In this document: positions 8,874-16,712 of the stretch, in pieces
Layout: every line of letters starts with the position of its first letter
How positions within the stretch are numbered: position 1 is the stretch's first letter
Assembly (NCBI GenBank): GCA_017307955.1
Contig: JAFKFV010000009.1
Coordinates: forward strand, 248,001-312,000
DNA length: 64,000 bases
From: Allobosea sp.
Lineage (GTDB): Bacteria; Pseudomonadota; Alphaproteobacteria; Rhizobiales; Kaistiaceae
Reading direction: 5' to 3'
Position numbers and translations under genes: made by a program
Notes under the pieces: generated by a model
The model's input: only the letters and a program-made list of their open reading frames with translations
Database searches by the model: none
Told to the model about the DNA's origin: nothing

Positions 8874-10024
8874 AGCACCAGGCGGTCGAAGACGAGGATC
8901 GCCGCGGCGAGCGCCGCGAAGGCCGACATCACCCAGAAGCCCTGGACGCCGAAATGCTGGTAGAGCGGTCCGGCGATCAGCGTCGTCAGCGCCATCAGCA
9001 CGCCCGCCGCCACCATGCAGAGCCCCTGCGCCGAGGCGGTCATCTCCTCGGGCACCGAGCGGGCGATGGCCAGTTGCATGCCGACGAAGCAGGCGCCGAA
9101 GGTGAAGGCGTGCAGCAGCTGCAGCACGAGATTGGCGGCGAAGCTCACCGCGAAGGGCAGCAGCGTCCAGCGAATGACGGCGGCGAGCGCGCCGATCAGG
9201 ATCAAGGTATGCGGATGGAGCCGCAGCAGCCGGCTCGACACCGCGAACATGATGATCTCTGCGATGACGCCGGCCGCCCAGAGCAAGCCGATCTCCGAGC
9301 CGGTGAAGCCGAGCGTCTGCCACTCGATGGTGCCGAAGGAATAGAACAGCCCGTGGCTCGCCTGGATGAGGCCGGTCGACGAGGCGACGACGAGGAATTC
9401 CGGGCTGAGCAGGATGGCGCGGGCCGAGCGGCGCGCGGGCTTTTCGGCATCGTCGGCCGCCCGCTCGGCAGGCGGCGTCACCGGCAGCGCGAAGGCGGCT
9501 GTGAGGCAGACGACGAAGCCGGCCGTGATCATCGGCGCGAGGATCGGCGCGCCGAACCAGCCGAACACGACGCCGGCGGCAAGGCTCACCACCACGAAGC
9601 TGATCGAGCCCCAGACGCGCATGCGCCCATAATCGATGCCGAAGCGCCGGACGCCGGTCAGCGCCAGCGCGTCGGCGGCCGGCTGGTTGAGCTGCCATGC
9701 CGTGACCGCGAGCCCGGTCAGGACCAGGATCAGCGGGATCGACGACACGAAAACGGCCGGCAGGAAGAAGCAGAGCCCGAGGATGGAGAAGCAGATGATC
9801 GCGAGACGCCGGTTCGGCGCGCGGTCGGCCAGCCAGCTTCCGGTGGGCGAAGCGACGATGCGCGCCGCGAGCGGAAAGGCGAGGCAGGCGGCGATCTCGA
9901 CCGGCGAGAAGCCGCGCTCGCGCAGCCAGACCGGCAGGAACGGCACGGTGACGCCGCTCACCATGAACGAGGCGGCATAGAAGGCGGACAGGCGAACCCT
10001 GAAGAGGGGCGGCGCGGCGGTCAT
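8825..10024 (-). CDS. MFS transporter, HcaT/LacY-like branch
   Basis: A 399-residue major facilitator with about twelve membrane segments. The N-terminal pattern (FLPVWLRERGFSPVEIA, then GSWLADRAPNRR in loop 2-3) places it in the MFS_1-like branch that includes 3-phenylpropionate permease HcaT. The substrate cannot be read from sequence. Being convergent to dgcNA and overlapping its end by 49 bp, it could import the substrate of that pathway, but there is no operon link. The overlap encodes only the polar C-terminal tail of this protein, whereas the matching dgcA end (PPSPALWG) is family-conserved. Confidence 0.88.
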   Translation of the reverse strand: MTAAPPLFRVRLSAFYAASFMVSGVTVPFLPVWLRERGFSPVEIAACLAFPLAARIVASPTGSWLADRAPNRRLAIICFSILGLCFFLPAVFVSSIPLILVLTGLAVTAWQLNQPAADALALTGVRRFGIDYGRMRVWGSISFVVVSLAAGVVFGWFGAPILAPMITAGFVVCLTAAFALPVTPPAERAADDAEKPARRSARAILLSPEFLVVASSTGLIQASHGLFYSFGTIEWQTLGFTGSEIGLLWAAGVIAEIIMFAVSSRLLRLHPHTLILIGALAAVIRWTLLPFAVSFAANLVLQLLHAFTFGACFVGMQLAIARSVPEEMTASAQGLCMVAAGVLMALTTLIAGPLYQHFGVQGFWVMSAFAALAAAILVFDRLVLQPQSAGEGGLTRLPR

Positions 10025-10124
10025 TCAGGGAACCTGACGATCTTTGTGGCGGAACGACTCGGGGGGTGATCCGCGGCGTTGAAGCGTATCAAGCAGCAGG
10101 GTCGCCCGCCATGGCGCCGGCGCC

Positions 10125-11096
10125 TCACGCGGCGGAAAGCGCCCTTGCGAGCATCGGTTCGTCGATATTGCCGCCGGAGAGCACGGCGACCACCGTCCGA
10201 CCTGCGGCGTCGAAGCGCCCCGAGAGCAGCGCGGCGAGCGCCACCGCCCCGCCCGGCTCGACCACCAGCTTCAGCCCCCGCACGGCGAAGGCGACCGCGG
10301 CGAGCGCCTCCTCGTCGCTCACCGTCAGCGCGCCGGCGGCGAGGCGGCTGTTGATGGCGAAGCCAAGCCTTCCCGGTGCGGGCGCCATCAGCGCGTCGCA
10401 GACGGAGCCCGAGAGGCGCTCGTTGCGCAGGATCGTGCCGGCCGCCAGCGAGCGGCCATAGTCGTCGAAGCCCTTCGGCTCGACGAGATGCACCGCCGCG
10501 GCCGGCATCCGGGCGCTCAGCGCCATCGTGACGCCTGACGAGAGGCCGCCGCCGCCGCAGGGGACCAGCACCGCATCGGCGGCCTCGCCGCGCGTCCTGA
10601 GCGCTGCGGCGATCTCGAGGCCGATCGTCCCCTGCCCTGCGATCACGAAAGGATTGTCATAGGGATGGACGAGCCCCGCGCCCGTCCGCTCCATGATCTC
10701 GGTGGCGACCGCCTCGCGGTCGTCCTCGGCGCGGCGATAGGTGACGACGGCGGCGCCGAGCCGGCGCGTGCCCTCGAGCTTCGCGGCGGGCGCGTCCTCC
10801 GGCATCACGATCGTTGCCGGAACGCCGAACAGGCGCGCCGCCGCCGCGACGCCCTGCGCATGATTGCCGGATGAGACCGCGACGACGCCGCGGCTCCGCT
10901 TCTCGGCGTCCATCGCGGCGAGCGCGTTATAGGCGCCGCGGAACTTGAAGGAGCCGGTGCGCTGCAGCGTCTCGGCCTTGAGGAAGACGCGGCCACCCGT
11001 GGCCGCATCGAGCGTCAGCGAGGAGAGCAAGGGCGTCGCGAGCGCATGGCCGGCAATTCGCCCGGCCGCGGCTTCGATATCGTCGATGGTGATCAT
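10125..11096 (-). CDS. Threonine/serine dehydratase, PLP-dependent
   Basis: A fold-type II PLP enzyme, most like the catabolic or biosynthetic threonine dehydratases that turn threonine into 2-oxobutyrate. The PLP lysine is in SFKFRGA, the phosphate-binding loop is CGGGGLSSG, and SSGNHAQGVA lies near the substrate. With the start at 11096 (MITIDDIEAA) the protein has 323 residues, the usual length for single-domain enzymes, and there is no ACT regulatory domain. In-frame ATGs at 11132 and 11123 would add 12 or 9 residues that do not look conserved. Serine dehydratase, threo-hydroxyaspartate dehydratase or an ectoine-pathway EutB-like enzyme are possible alternatives. It is divergent from the AraC regulator. 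Confidence 0.85.
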   Translation of the reverse strand: MITIDDIEAAAGRIAGHALATPLLSSLTLDAATGGRVFLKAETLQRTGSFKFRGAYNALAAMDAEKRSRGVVAVSSGNHAQGVAAAARLFGVPATIVMPEDAPAAKLEGTRRLGAAVVTYRRAEDDREAVATEIMERTGAGLVHPYDNPFVIAGQGTIGLEIAAALRTRGEAADAVLVPCGGGGLSSGVTMALSARMPAAAVHLVEPKGFDDYGRSLAAGTILRNERLSGSVCDALMAPAPGRLGFAINSRLAAGALTVSDEEALAAVAFAVRGLKLVVEPGGAVALAALLSGRFDAAGRTVVAVLSGGNIDEPMLARALSAA

Positions 11097-11195
11097 GGTG
11101 ACGGGGCTAACAGGCTGGAGCATGCCGAGCAATCCCGATCAAGCGGCCGCAAGTGGACGGGCTAGATTGGATGACCGAAGGCGGGGACGGGACGG

Positions 11196-12035
11196 ATGGA
11201 CACGGTCAAGCGGGCGCTCTGGCATATCGAACGCTGCATCGGCGAGCAGCCGACGCTCGATCGCATCGCCTCTGCCATCGGCCTGTCGCGATTCCATCTC
11301 TCGCGGATCTTCGCCGAGGCGACCGGCCGCTCCTTCTCGGCGCATGTGCGCGGCCGCCGCCTCAGCGAAGCGGCCCGGCAGCTGGCGGATGGGGCTCCCG
11401 TCATCCTCACCGTGGCGCTCGACGCGGGCTACGGCTCGCATGAAGCCTTCTCCCGCGCCTTCAAGGAGCAGTTCGGCCTGACGCCCGAAAGCCTGCGGCT
11501 CAAGGCCGATATCACGTCCCTCACGCTCGTGGAGCCGATCCTCATGCCCGACACCCCCATCGCCATCGCAGAACCCGAGATCCGCAGCGTCGATGCGCTG
11601 CTTCTGGCCGGCCTCCGCGCCTTCTTCACCTATGAGGAGCGCGGCGGCATTCCGCTGCTCTGGCAGCGCTTCGGGCCGCATATCGGCCATGTGCCGGATC
11701 AGATCCCCGGCGACGCCTATGGCGTGTGCATCCGCTCGGACGATGATCGCACCGACGGCTTCGACTATCTCGCCGCCGTGCCGGTGTCCTCGCTCGACAG
11801 TCTCGGCGAAGGGCTGGTCGGCGTCCGCATCCCGCCGCTGCGCTTCGCCGTGTTCCAGCATCGGGACCATGTCTCGACCATCGGCGCGACCTGTGCGGCG
11901 GCCGGCGAATGGCTCGGCCGCGAGCGCTGCGCCCATCCGGCGACCGCCATCATGATGGTTGAATATTACGGGCCCGACTTCGATCCCGTGACCGGCCTCG
12001 GCGGGTGCGAGGTCTGGGTGCCGGTGCGCGACTGA
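11196..12035 (+). CDS. AraC-family regulator with GyrI-like effector domain
   Basis: A transcription regulator of 279 residues. The DNA-binding domain is N-terminal (about 5-105) with both helix-turn-helix motifs, LDRIASAIGLSRFHLSRIF and VALDAGYGSHEAFSRAFKEQFG. A GyrI-like small-molecule-binding domain follows (about 125-279). This is the Rob/SbmC-type arrangement, usually a sensor of amphipathic or toxic compounds acting on an efflux or modification gene. The likely targets nearby are the divergent dehydratase (about 100 bp away) or its own promoter. Its last 70 bases overlap the convergent glycosyltransferase gene; the family-like ending EVWVPV shows this gene's end is genuine. Confidence 0.92.
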   Translation: MDTVKRALWHIERCIGEQPTLDRIASAIGLSRFHLSRIFAEATGRSFSAHVRGRRLSEAARQLADGAPVILTVALDAGYGSHEAFSRAFKEQFGLTPESLRLKADITSLTLVEPILMPDTPIAIAEPEIRSVDALLLAGLRAFFTYEERGGIPLLWQRFGPHIGHVPDQIPGDAYGVCIRSDDDRTDGFDYLAAVPVSSLDSLGEGLVGVRIPPLRFAVFQHRDHVSTIGATCAAAGEWLGRERCAHPATAIMMVEYYGPDFDPVTGLGGCEVWVPVRD

Positions 12036-13072
12036 GCCCGTCCGGTCGAGCGCGTGGGCCGCGGCGCCCGGTGCACCGCGGTCACATTGTCGAGGAACTG
12101 CCGGGTGGCCGATTGCCACGAGTTCTGCAGCGCAACCTCGCGACACCGCTCGCGCGAGATCGACAGCGCCGCGAGCGCCGCCGCCTGCAGATCATTGTCG
12201 AGGACACCGGCGCCCGAATTGCCGACCACGTCGCGCGGGCCGGCGACCGGATAGGCAGCGACCGGCAGGCCGGAGGCCATCGCCTCCAGCATCACCACGC
12301 CGAACGTGTCGGTGCGGCTCGGGAACACGAAGCAGTCGGCGGCCGAATAGATATCGGCGAGTTCGGAGCCGACCCGCGTGCCGAGGAAGGTCACCTCGGG
12401 ATGGGCGCGCCGCAGCGCTTCCAGCTCCGGGCCGTCGCCGACCACCACCTTGCTGCCGGGCAGCGCGCAATCGAGGAAGGCGCCGATATTCTTCTCCACC
12501 GCGACGCGGCCGACATAGAGATAGATCGGCCGCGGCAGGTCGAGCGCGTCCGGATTGCGGCCCGGGCGGAAGAGATCGGCATCGACGCCGCGCGACCAGC
12601 GCATCAGGTTGCGGAAGCCCCGCTCCTGCAGTTCCAGTTCGATCGAGCGGGTCGAGACCATGCAGCCGGCGCCGGCATTGTGGAAATGGCGCAGCATCGC
12701 ATAGCTCCAGCCGACCGGGATCGGCAGCCGCGCGGCGAGATATTCCGGGAAGCGGGTATGGTAGCTCGTCGTGAACAGGCGCCCCTTGCGCAGGCACCAG
12801 CGGCGCACGGCAAAGCCGATCGGCCCTTCCGTCGCGATATGGACATGGTCGGGATCGATCGCATCGAGCCGCCGCCCGATGCTGCCCGGCCAGGCGACCG
12901 TCAGGCGGATCTCCGGATAGGTCGGGCACGGCACTGTGGCGAAACCGTCCGGCGTCAGCATGACCGGCTCGACGCCGAATTCCGGCAGATGCCTTGCGAG
13001 CCGTTCCAGCGTCCGCACGACCCCGTTGATCTGCGGGTGCCAGGCGTCGCTCGCGATGAGGAGCCGGCTCAT
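11966..13072 (-). CDS. agt: GT4 glycosyltransferase, likely Agt-type glycolipid synthase
   Basis: A 368-residue GT4 (GT-B fold) glycosyltransferase. The N-terminal domain begins SDAWHPQINGVVRTLE, and the donor domain ends its core at RTDTFGVVMLEAMASGLPVAA. It starts inside the stop of the phosphoesterase gene (four-base overlap). Such a pair matches the plcP-agt unit, in which the glycosyltransferase puts glucose or glucuronic acid on the diacylglycerol released by PlcP, replacing phospholipids when phosphate is short. The last 45 or so residues (HRAPRPTRSTGRAQSR onwards) are low-complexity and run over the end of araC, suggesting a stop codon was lost. General GT4 mannosyltransferase is the cautious alternative. 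Confidence 0.8.
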   Translation of the reverse strand: MSRLLIASDAWHPQINGVVRTLERLARHLPEFGVEPVMLTPDGFATVPCPTYPEIRLTVAWPGSIGRRLDAIDPDHVHIATEGPIGFAVRRWCLRKGRLFTTSYHTRFPEYLAARLPIPVGWSYAMLRHFHNAGAGCMVSTRSIELELQERGFRNLMRWSRGVDADLFRPGRNPDALDLPRPIYLYVGRVAVEKNIGAFLDCALPGSKVVVGDGPELEALRRAHPEVTFLGTRVGSELADIYSAADCFVFPSRTDTFGVVMLEAMASGLPVAAYPVAGPRDVVGNSGAGVLDNDLQAAALAALSISRERCREVALQNSWQSATRQFLDNVTAVHRAPRPTRSTGRAQSRTGTQTSHPPRPVTGSKSGP

Positions 13073-13878
13073 GCCGCTACCTGATCGACTTTCGGCTCAT
13101 TGTCGACGACCACCGCCGCATCCTTCGCGATGGACGACCAGCGCAGGATCTCGATCCGTCCGTCATGGTGCTCGGCGATGGCGGTGCAGCTCTCCACCCA
13201 GTCGCCGGTGTTGATGTAGCGGATGCCGAACTGGTCGTGCACCGCCGCGTGGTGGATATGGCCGCAGACGACGCCGTCGGCGCCGACCCGCTTCGCCTCG
13301 CTCACCAGCGCCTTCTCGAAGGCGCCGATGAAGCTGACCGCGTTCTTGACCTTGAGCTTCGCCCAGGCCGACAGCGACCAGTAGTCGAACCCCAATCGGC
13401 GTCGAATTTTGTTGAGAATTGTATTGAGACCGAGCGCCAGAACATAGGCGCCGTCGCCCAGGAAGGCGAGCCAGCGGGCGTGGCGGACGACCACGTCGAA
13501 CTGGTCGCCATGGATGACGAGGAGGCGCTTCCCGTCCGCGGTCTCGTGCACGATGCTGTCGACGACCTCGATGCCGCCCAGTTGCGTGCCGAGATAATCG
13601 CGCAGGAATTCGTCATGATTCCCGGGCAGATAGATGAGACGGGCGCCCTTGCGGCCCTTGCGCAGCAGCTTCTGGACGACGTCGTTGTGCGACTGCGGCC
13701 AGTACCAGCTCTTCTTGAGACGCCAACCGTCGACGATGTCGCCGACCAGGAATATCGTCTCGGCGTCGTGGTATTTCAGGAAGTCGAGCAGAAGATCGAC
13801 CTGGCTGCCACGCGTGCCGAGGTGAATATCCGACAGAAACAACGTTCGCAGATGACGGGGAGCAACCGCGATCGACAT
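13069..13878 (-). CDS. plcP: Metallophosphoesterase, likely phospholipase C PlcP (LpxH-like)
   Basis: A calcineurin-type phosphoesterase of 269 residues with every metal motif: DIH (17-19), GDIVD (46-50), GNHD (86-89), HGD (123-125) and GHIHH (206-210). Similarity searches would call it UDP-2,3-diacylglucosamine diphosphatase (LpxH). However, alphaproteobacteria usually make lipid A with LpxI, and the tight pairing with a GT4 glycosyltransferase matches PlcP, which removes phospholipid headgroups during phosphate starvation in Sinorhizobium and marine bacteria. A Pho-box-like sequence 55 bp upstream supports that reading. It probably acts at the inner face of the cytoplasmic membrane. The PlcP assignment is inference from context. 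Confidence 0.78.
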   Translation of the reverse strand: MSIAVAPRHLRTLFLSDIHLGTRGSQVDLLLDFLKYHDAETIFLVGDIVDGWRLKKSWYWPQSHNDVVQKLLRKGRKGARLIYLPGNHDEFLRDYLGTQLGGIEVVDSIVHETADGKRLLVIHGDQFDVVVRHARWLAFLGDGAYVLALGLNTILNKIRRRLGFDYWSLSAWAKLKVKNAVSFIGAFEKALVSEAKRVGADGVVCGHIHHAAVHDQFGIRYINTGDWVESCTAIAEHHDGRIEILRWSSIAKDAAVVVDNEPKVDQVAA

Positions 13879-13932
13879 GATCTTGATTCGTCCTCGGCCG
13901 ATGAAGAATTAGAGACCGCTTAGCGGATGCGA

Positions 13933-13950
13933 ACAACAGATTTGTGACGC
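13933..13950 (-). promoter_or_regulatory. Putative Pho box upstream of plcP-agt
   Basis: On the minus strand this reads GCGTCAC-AAAT-CTGTTGT, two heptamers split by an AT-rich four-base spacer. Against the PhoB consensus CTGTCAT-N4-CTGTCAT each heptamer matches at five of seven positions, counting T/C as a mismatch in the first. It ends 55 bp before the plcP ATG. I see no convincing -10 box at the expected distance; TAAGCG is the nearest. Confidence 0.6.
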
Positions 13951-13977
13951 AGCGGCCGGGCCGTCCGGCGGAACGCC

Positions 13978-14583
13978 CTAAACGAGGGTCGGCAGCATGC
14001 TTACTACGAGCAGCACCGCCATGGCCATGTTGAAGATCGTCACATGGCGGTCGCTCGACAAGACCCGCGCAATCACCGTCCCGAACAGGCACCAGACCAC
14101 CGTCGAGGCGATCGCCATCAGGAAAAAGGCGAGTGCCAGCCTTCCGGCCGCGACCAGCGGCGGCTCGCCGGGCAGCATGTAGAGCGCCGTCGCGCCGACG
14201 GCCATGATCCAGGCCTTCGGGTTAACCCATTGAAAAAGCGCGGCGGACAGGAAGCTCATCGGCGTTCCGACCTTGACGCCGGCGGCATCGACGCGGCCGG
14301 CATGCGCCAGCTTCCAGGCCAGCCAGCAGAGATAGGCGAAGGCGACCCAGGTGAGGACGCGGTGCAGCATCGGCTCGGCCAGCAGGACGCCGCCGAGCCC
14401 CAGCGCCACCGCGAGCACCATCAAAGGGAAGCCGAATGTGATGCCGAGGCAATGCGGGATCGAGCGGACAAAGCCGAAATTCGCGCCCGAAATCATGAGC
14501 ATCATATTGTTGGGTCCGGGCGTGAAAGCCGTCACCGCCGCAAAGCCGAGAATGGCCAGCCAGGTATCGAGATGCGTCTGCAA
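13978..14583 (-). CDS. LysE/RhtB-family amino acid exporter
   Basis: An inner-membrane exporter of the LysE/RhtB family, about six membrane segments, probably for amino acids or derivatives. The family motif TPGPNNMMLM follows the first membrane helix. I choose the TTG at 14583, giving 201 residues that begin QTHLDTWLAILG. It has a perfect GGAGG five bases upstream and matches the family length. The upstream ATG at 14643 would add about 20 Arg/Gly-rich residues with no family counterpart. The gene is divergent from the FAH gene and lies 99 bp before plcP on the same strand, but the Pho box between them suggests plcP has its own promoter. Confidence 0.88.
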   Translation of the reverse strand: MQTHLDTWLAILGFAAVTAFTPGPNNMMLMISGANFGFVRSIPHCLGITFGFPLMVLAVALGLGGVLLAEPMLHRVLTWVAFAYLCWLAWKLAHAGRVDAAGVKVGTPMSFLSAALFQWVNPKAWIMAVGATALYMLPGEPPLVAAGRLALAFFLMAIASTVVWCLFGTVIARVLSSDRHVTIFNMAMAVLLVVSMLPTLV

Positions 14584-14588
14584 GCGGG

Positions 14589-14593
14589 CCTCC
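14589..14593 (-). promoter_or_regulatory. Ribosome binding site setting a TTG start for the LysE-family gene
   Basis: GGAGG on the minus strand, five bases before the TTG at 14583-14581. It decides in favour of this start over the ATG 60 bases upstream, which has no such site. Confidence 0.7.
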
Positions 14594-14786
14594 GACAAAG
14601 CGCCCCGGCCTCTTCGCCCACCGGGGCCGGCCCTCGTTCGCATGATGCCGTCTCGCGGTCAACGAAGGGAATGCACGTCCATCTGTTCCGCCAGGGCAAC
14701 AATCCATTGCTGAATGAACGCTTCACGCCGCTTGCATCACCCCGGTCGCTCGCCCATGATCGCCGCCGCCAACACGGAGAATAACG

Positions 14787-15635
14787 ATGAAACTCCTACG
14801 CTTCGGCGCCGCGGGCGCGGAGAAGCCGGGCCTTCTCGACAAGGACGGTACGATCCGCGACCTCTCGGGCGTCGTCTCGGACATTACCCCGGAAACGCTC
14901 AAGAACGGTGCGATCGCCAAGATCGCCGCGATCGACCCCGCCACGCTCCCCGCCGTCGAAGCCGGCGTGCGCCTCGGCCCGATCGTGAACGGCGTCAGGA
15001 ACTTCATCGCGGTCGGCCTCAACTATGTCGACCATGCGCATGAGACCGGCTCGCCGATCCCCTCCGAGCCGATCCTGTTCAACAAGGCGCCGAACTGCAT
15101 CGTCGGCCCGAACGACACCGTCATCATCCCGAAGAACTCGCAGAAGACCGACTGGGAAGTCGAGCTCGCGATCGTGATCGGCAAGACGGCGAGCTATATC
15201 AGCGAGGCCGAGGCGATCGATCATATCGCCGGCTATGCCGTCTGCCACGACGTGTCGGAGCGCCATTTCCAGACCGAGCGCGGCGGCCAGTGGATGAAGG
15301 GCAAGGGCTCGCCCACCTTCGGCCCGCTCGGCCCCTGGCTGGTCACGCCCGACGAGGTCGCCGACGTGCAGAACCTCGACATGTTCCTCGACCTGAACGG
15401 CACCCGCGTCCAGACCGGCAACACGAAGACCATGATCTTCGGCGTCGCCCATCTGGTGTCCTATATCAGCCAGTTCCTGCAGCTCGATCCGGGCGATGTC
15501 ATCACCACCGGCACGCCTCCCGGCGTCGGCATGGGCATGAAGCCGCCGAAGTTCCTGAAGGACGGCGACCAGGTCCGCCTCGGCATCGCCGGCCTCGGCG
15601 AGCAGGCGCAGACCTTCCGCGCCTGGTCGGCCTGA
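14787..15635 (+). CDS. Fumarylacetoacetate hydrolase (FAH) family protein
   Basis: A 282-residue FAH-family hydrolase or lyase. The N-terminal cap covers about 1-65. The core has the metal-binding pattern with WEVELAIVIGK as the acidic strand (E in EVE), and ends with ITTGTPPGVGMG. Members cleave carbon-carbon bonds in 2,4-diketo acids or hydrate 2-oxo-pentenoates. In sugar-acid pathways they hydrolyse 2,4-diketo-3-deoxy sugar acids. The neighbouring SMP-30 lactonase and DapA-like lyase make that last role attractive, but the substrate is not fixed by sequence. The start has GGAG eight bases upstream. A strong terminator follows, so it is probably a single-gene transcript. Confidence 0.9.
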   Translation: MKLLRFGAAGAEKPGLLDKDGTIRDLSGVVSDITPETLKNGAIAKIAAIDPATLPAVEAGVRLGPIVNGVRNFIAVGLNYVDHAHETGSPIPSEPILFNKAPNCIVGPNDTVIIPKNSQKTDWEVELAIVIGKTASYISEAEAIDHIAGYAVCHDVSERHFQTERGGQWMKGKGSPTFGPLGPWLVTPDEVADVQNLDMFLDLNGTRVQTGNTKTMIFGVAHLVSYISQFLQLDPGDVITTGTPPGVGMGMKPPKFLKDGDQVRLGIAGLGEQAQTFRAWSA

Positions 15636-15658
15636 CCGGCCCAGCTTTCGCGATCAAG

Positions 15659-15697
15659 AGCCCGCCGCTCCGGACGATCCGGATCGGCGGGCTTTTT
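15659..15697 (+). terminator. Rho-independent terminator after the FAH gene
   Basis: The stem AGCCCGCCG pairs with CGGCGGGCT, with an inner CCGGA/TCCGG helix, followed directly by a T-run. It lies 24 bases after the FAH stop and just before the end of the convergent SMP-30 gene. Confidence 0.85.
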
Positions 15698-15707
15698 CAT
15701 GCCTCAG

Positions 15708-16589
15708 TCAGGCGCCGCGGAAGCGCCAGGCGGGAACGCCGGCGACGAAGGAGCGGCCGACAAAGACGCTTCCTGTCAGCGGATAGCGCTCCAGTTCCTC
15801 GGCCGTGCGGCCGTCACGGTTGCTGGTCACGAAGAGCGTCCGCCCGTCTGCGCCGCCGAAGCAGGGCATGCTGATCGAGGCCGGGATCTCGAAGCTCTCG
15901 ACAAGCTGTCCTTCCGCCGACCAGCGATTGAGCTTCCCGGCCGAAATGCCGGCGCTCCAGTAATAGCCATAGACATCGGTCGCGCCGCCGTCGGGCCGGC
16001 CAATGGCGTCATCGGGCTGGGCGATGCGGGTGCGGTCCGAGATGGCGCCGGTCTCCGGGTCGAAGGTCCAGCGGTCGATCCAGACGCCGCGCGTATCAGT
16101 GTGGAACATTGTGCGGCCGTCCGCCGTCCAGGCGAGGCCGTTCGAGGCCTTGATGCCGTCGACCTTCACCTCGACCGTTCCCGCGGCGTCGATCCGGTAG
16201 AGAACGGCGATCGCTGCCTTGTCGGGAGCGTTGTTGATGCCGCCGACCCAGAAGGCGCCGTCCGGGCCGACCTTGCCGTCGTTGAGACGCACGGTCGGCA
16301 GATCCGCCCCGACGGTCGCGAGCGTCGTCCGCTCGCCCGTCGTCGGATCGAACAAGATGACGCTGTCCTTCAGCGCCACCACGAAGCGACCGCTCTCGCA
16401 AAGGCCATAGGAAGCGACGATCTCGGGAAAACGCCAGATATGCTCCTCGCCCGACTTGAGATCGACGGCATGGAGCTCACCGTCGAGAATGTTGCAGAAG
16501 AGGAGCCGGTCGGTGCGATCGTCATAGACGGGGCATTCCGCCAGCCGGTGCAGCGTCGGGATGAGGGGCTTGAGGCCGAGGTCGTGCAT
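15708..16589 (-). CDS. SMP-30/gluconolactonase/LRE family protein
   Basis: A six-bladed beta-propeller lactonase of 293 residues. Family marks are ECPVYDDRTDRLLFCNI (first metal-ligand Glu), RLNDGKVGPDGAFWVG, SNGLAWTADGRTMFHTDT and GRPDGGATDVYGYYW, whose Asn and Asp residues bind the divalent metal. It probably opens a sugar-acid lactone such as a gluconolactone, xylonolactone or arabinolactone. I start it at 16589 (MHDLGLKPLIPTL), which has GGAGA upstream; the open frame runs much further only because it lies antisense to the next gene. It is divergent from the DapA-like gene, with the sugar importer downstream of that. Confidence 0.92.
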   Translation of the reverse strand: MHDLGLKPLIPTLHRLAECPVYDDRTDRLLFCNILDGELHAVDLKSGEEHIWRFPEIVASYGLCESGRFVVALKDSVILFDPTTGERTTLATVGADLPTVRLNDGKVGPDGAFWVGGINNAPDKAAIAVLYRIDAAGTVEVKVDGIKASNGLAWTADGRTMFHTDTRGVWIDRWTFDPETGAISDRTRIAQPDDAIGRPDGGATDVYGYYWSAGISAGKLNRWSAEGQLVESFEIPASISMPCFGGADGRTLFVTSNRDGRTAEELERYPLTGSVFVGRSFVAGVPAWRFRGA

Positions 16590-16712
16590 GGTCTGGTCTC
16601 CGAAAAGCGGCGCGAGACCATGGCATGAACCGGCGGGATCGTCGATGCGCGCCAGCGGTTGACGCAGGGGCCGAAGGCGGATGACAAAGGACACCAACGC
16701 GGGGACAAGCGC

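Noticed and set aside
13387..13440. AT-rich stretch with unusual codons inside plcP
   Set aside because: Too short and in frame (codes NTILNKIRRR). It is better explained by local residue choice than by transfer or a hidden promoter.
13069..13878. Straight LpxH call
   Set aside because: Motifs fit, but the paired glycosyltransferase, the Pho box and the usual presence of LpxI in alphaproteobacteria favour PlcP. LpxH is kept as the alternative.
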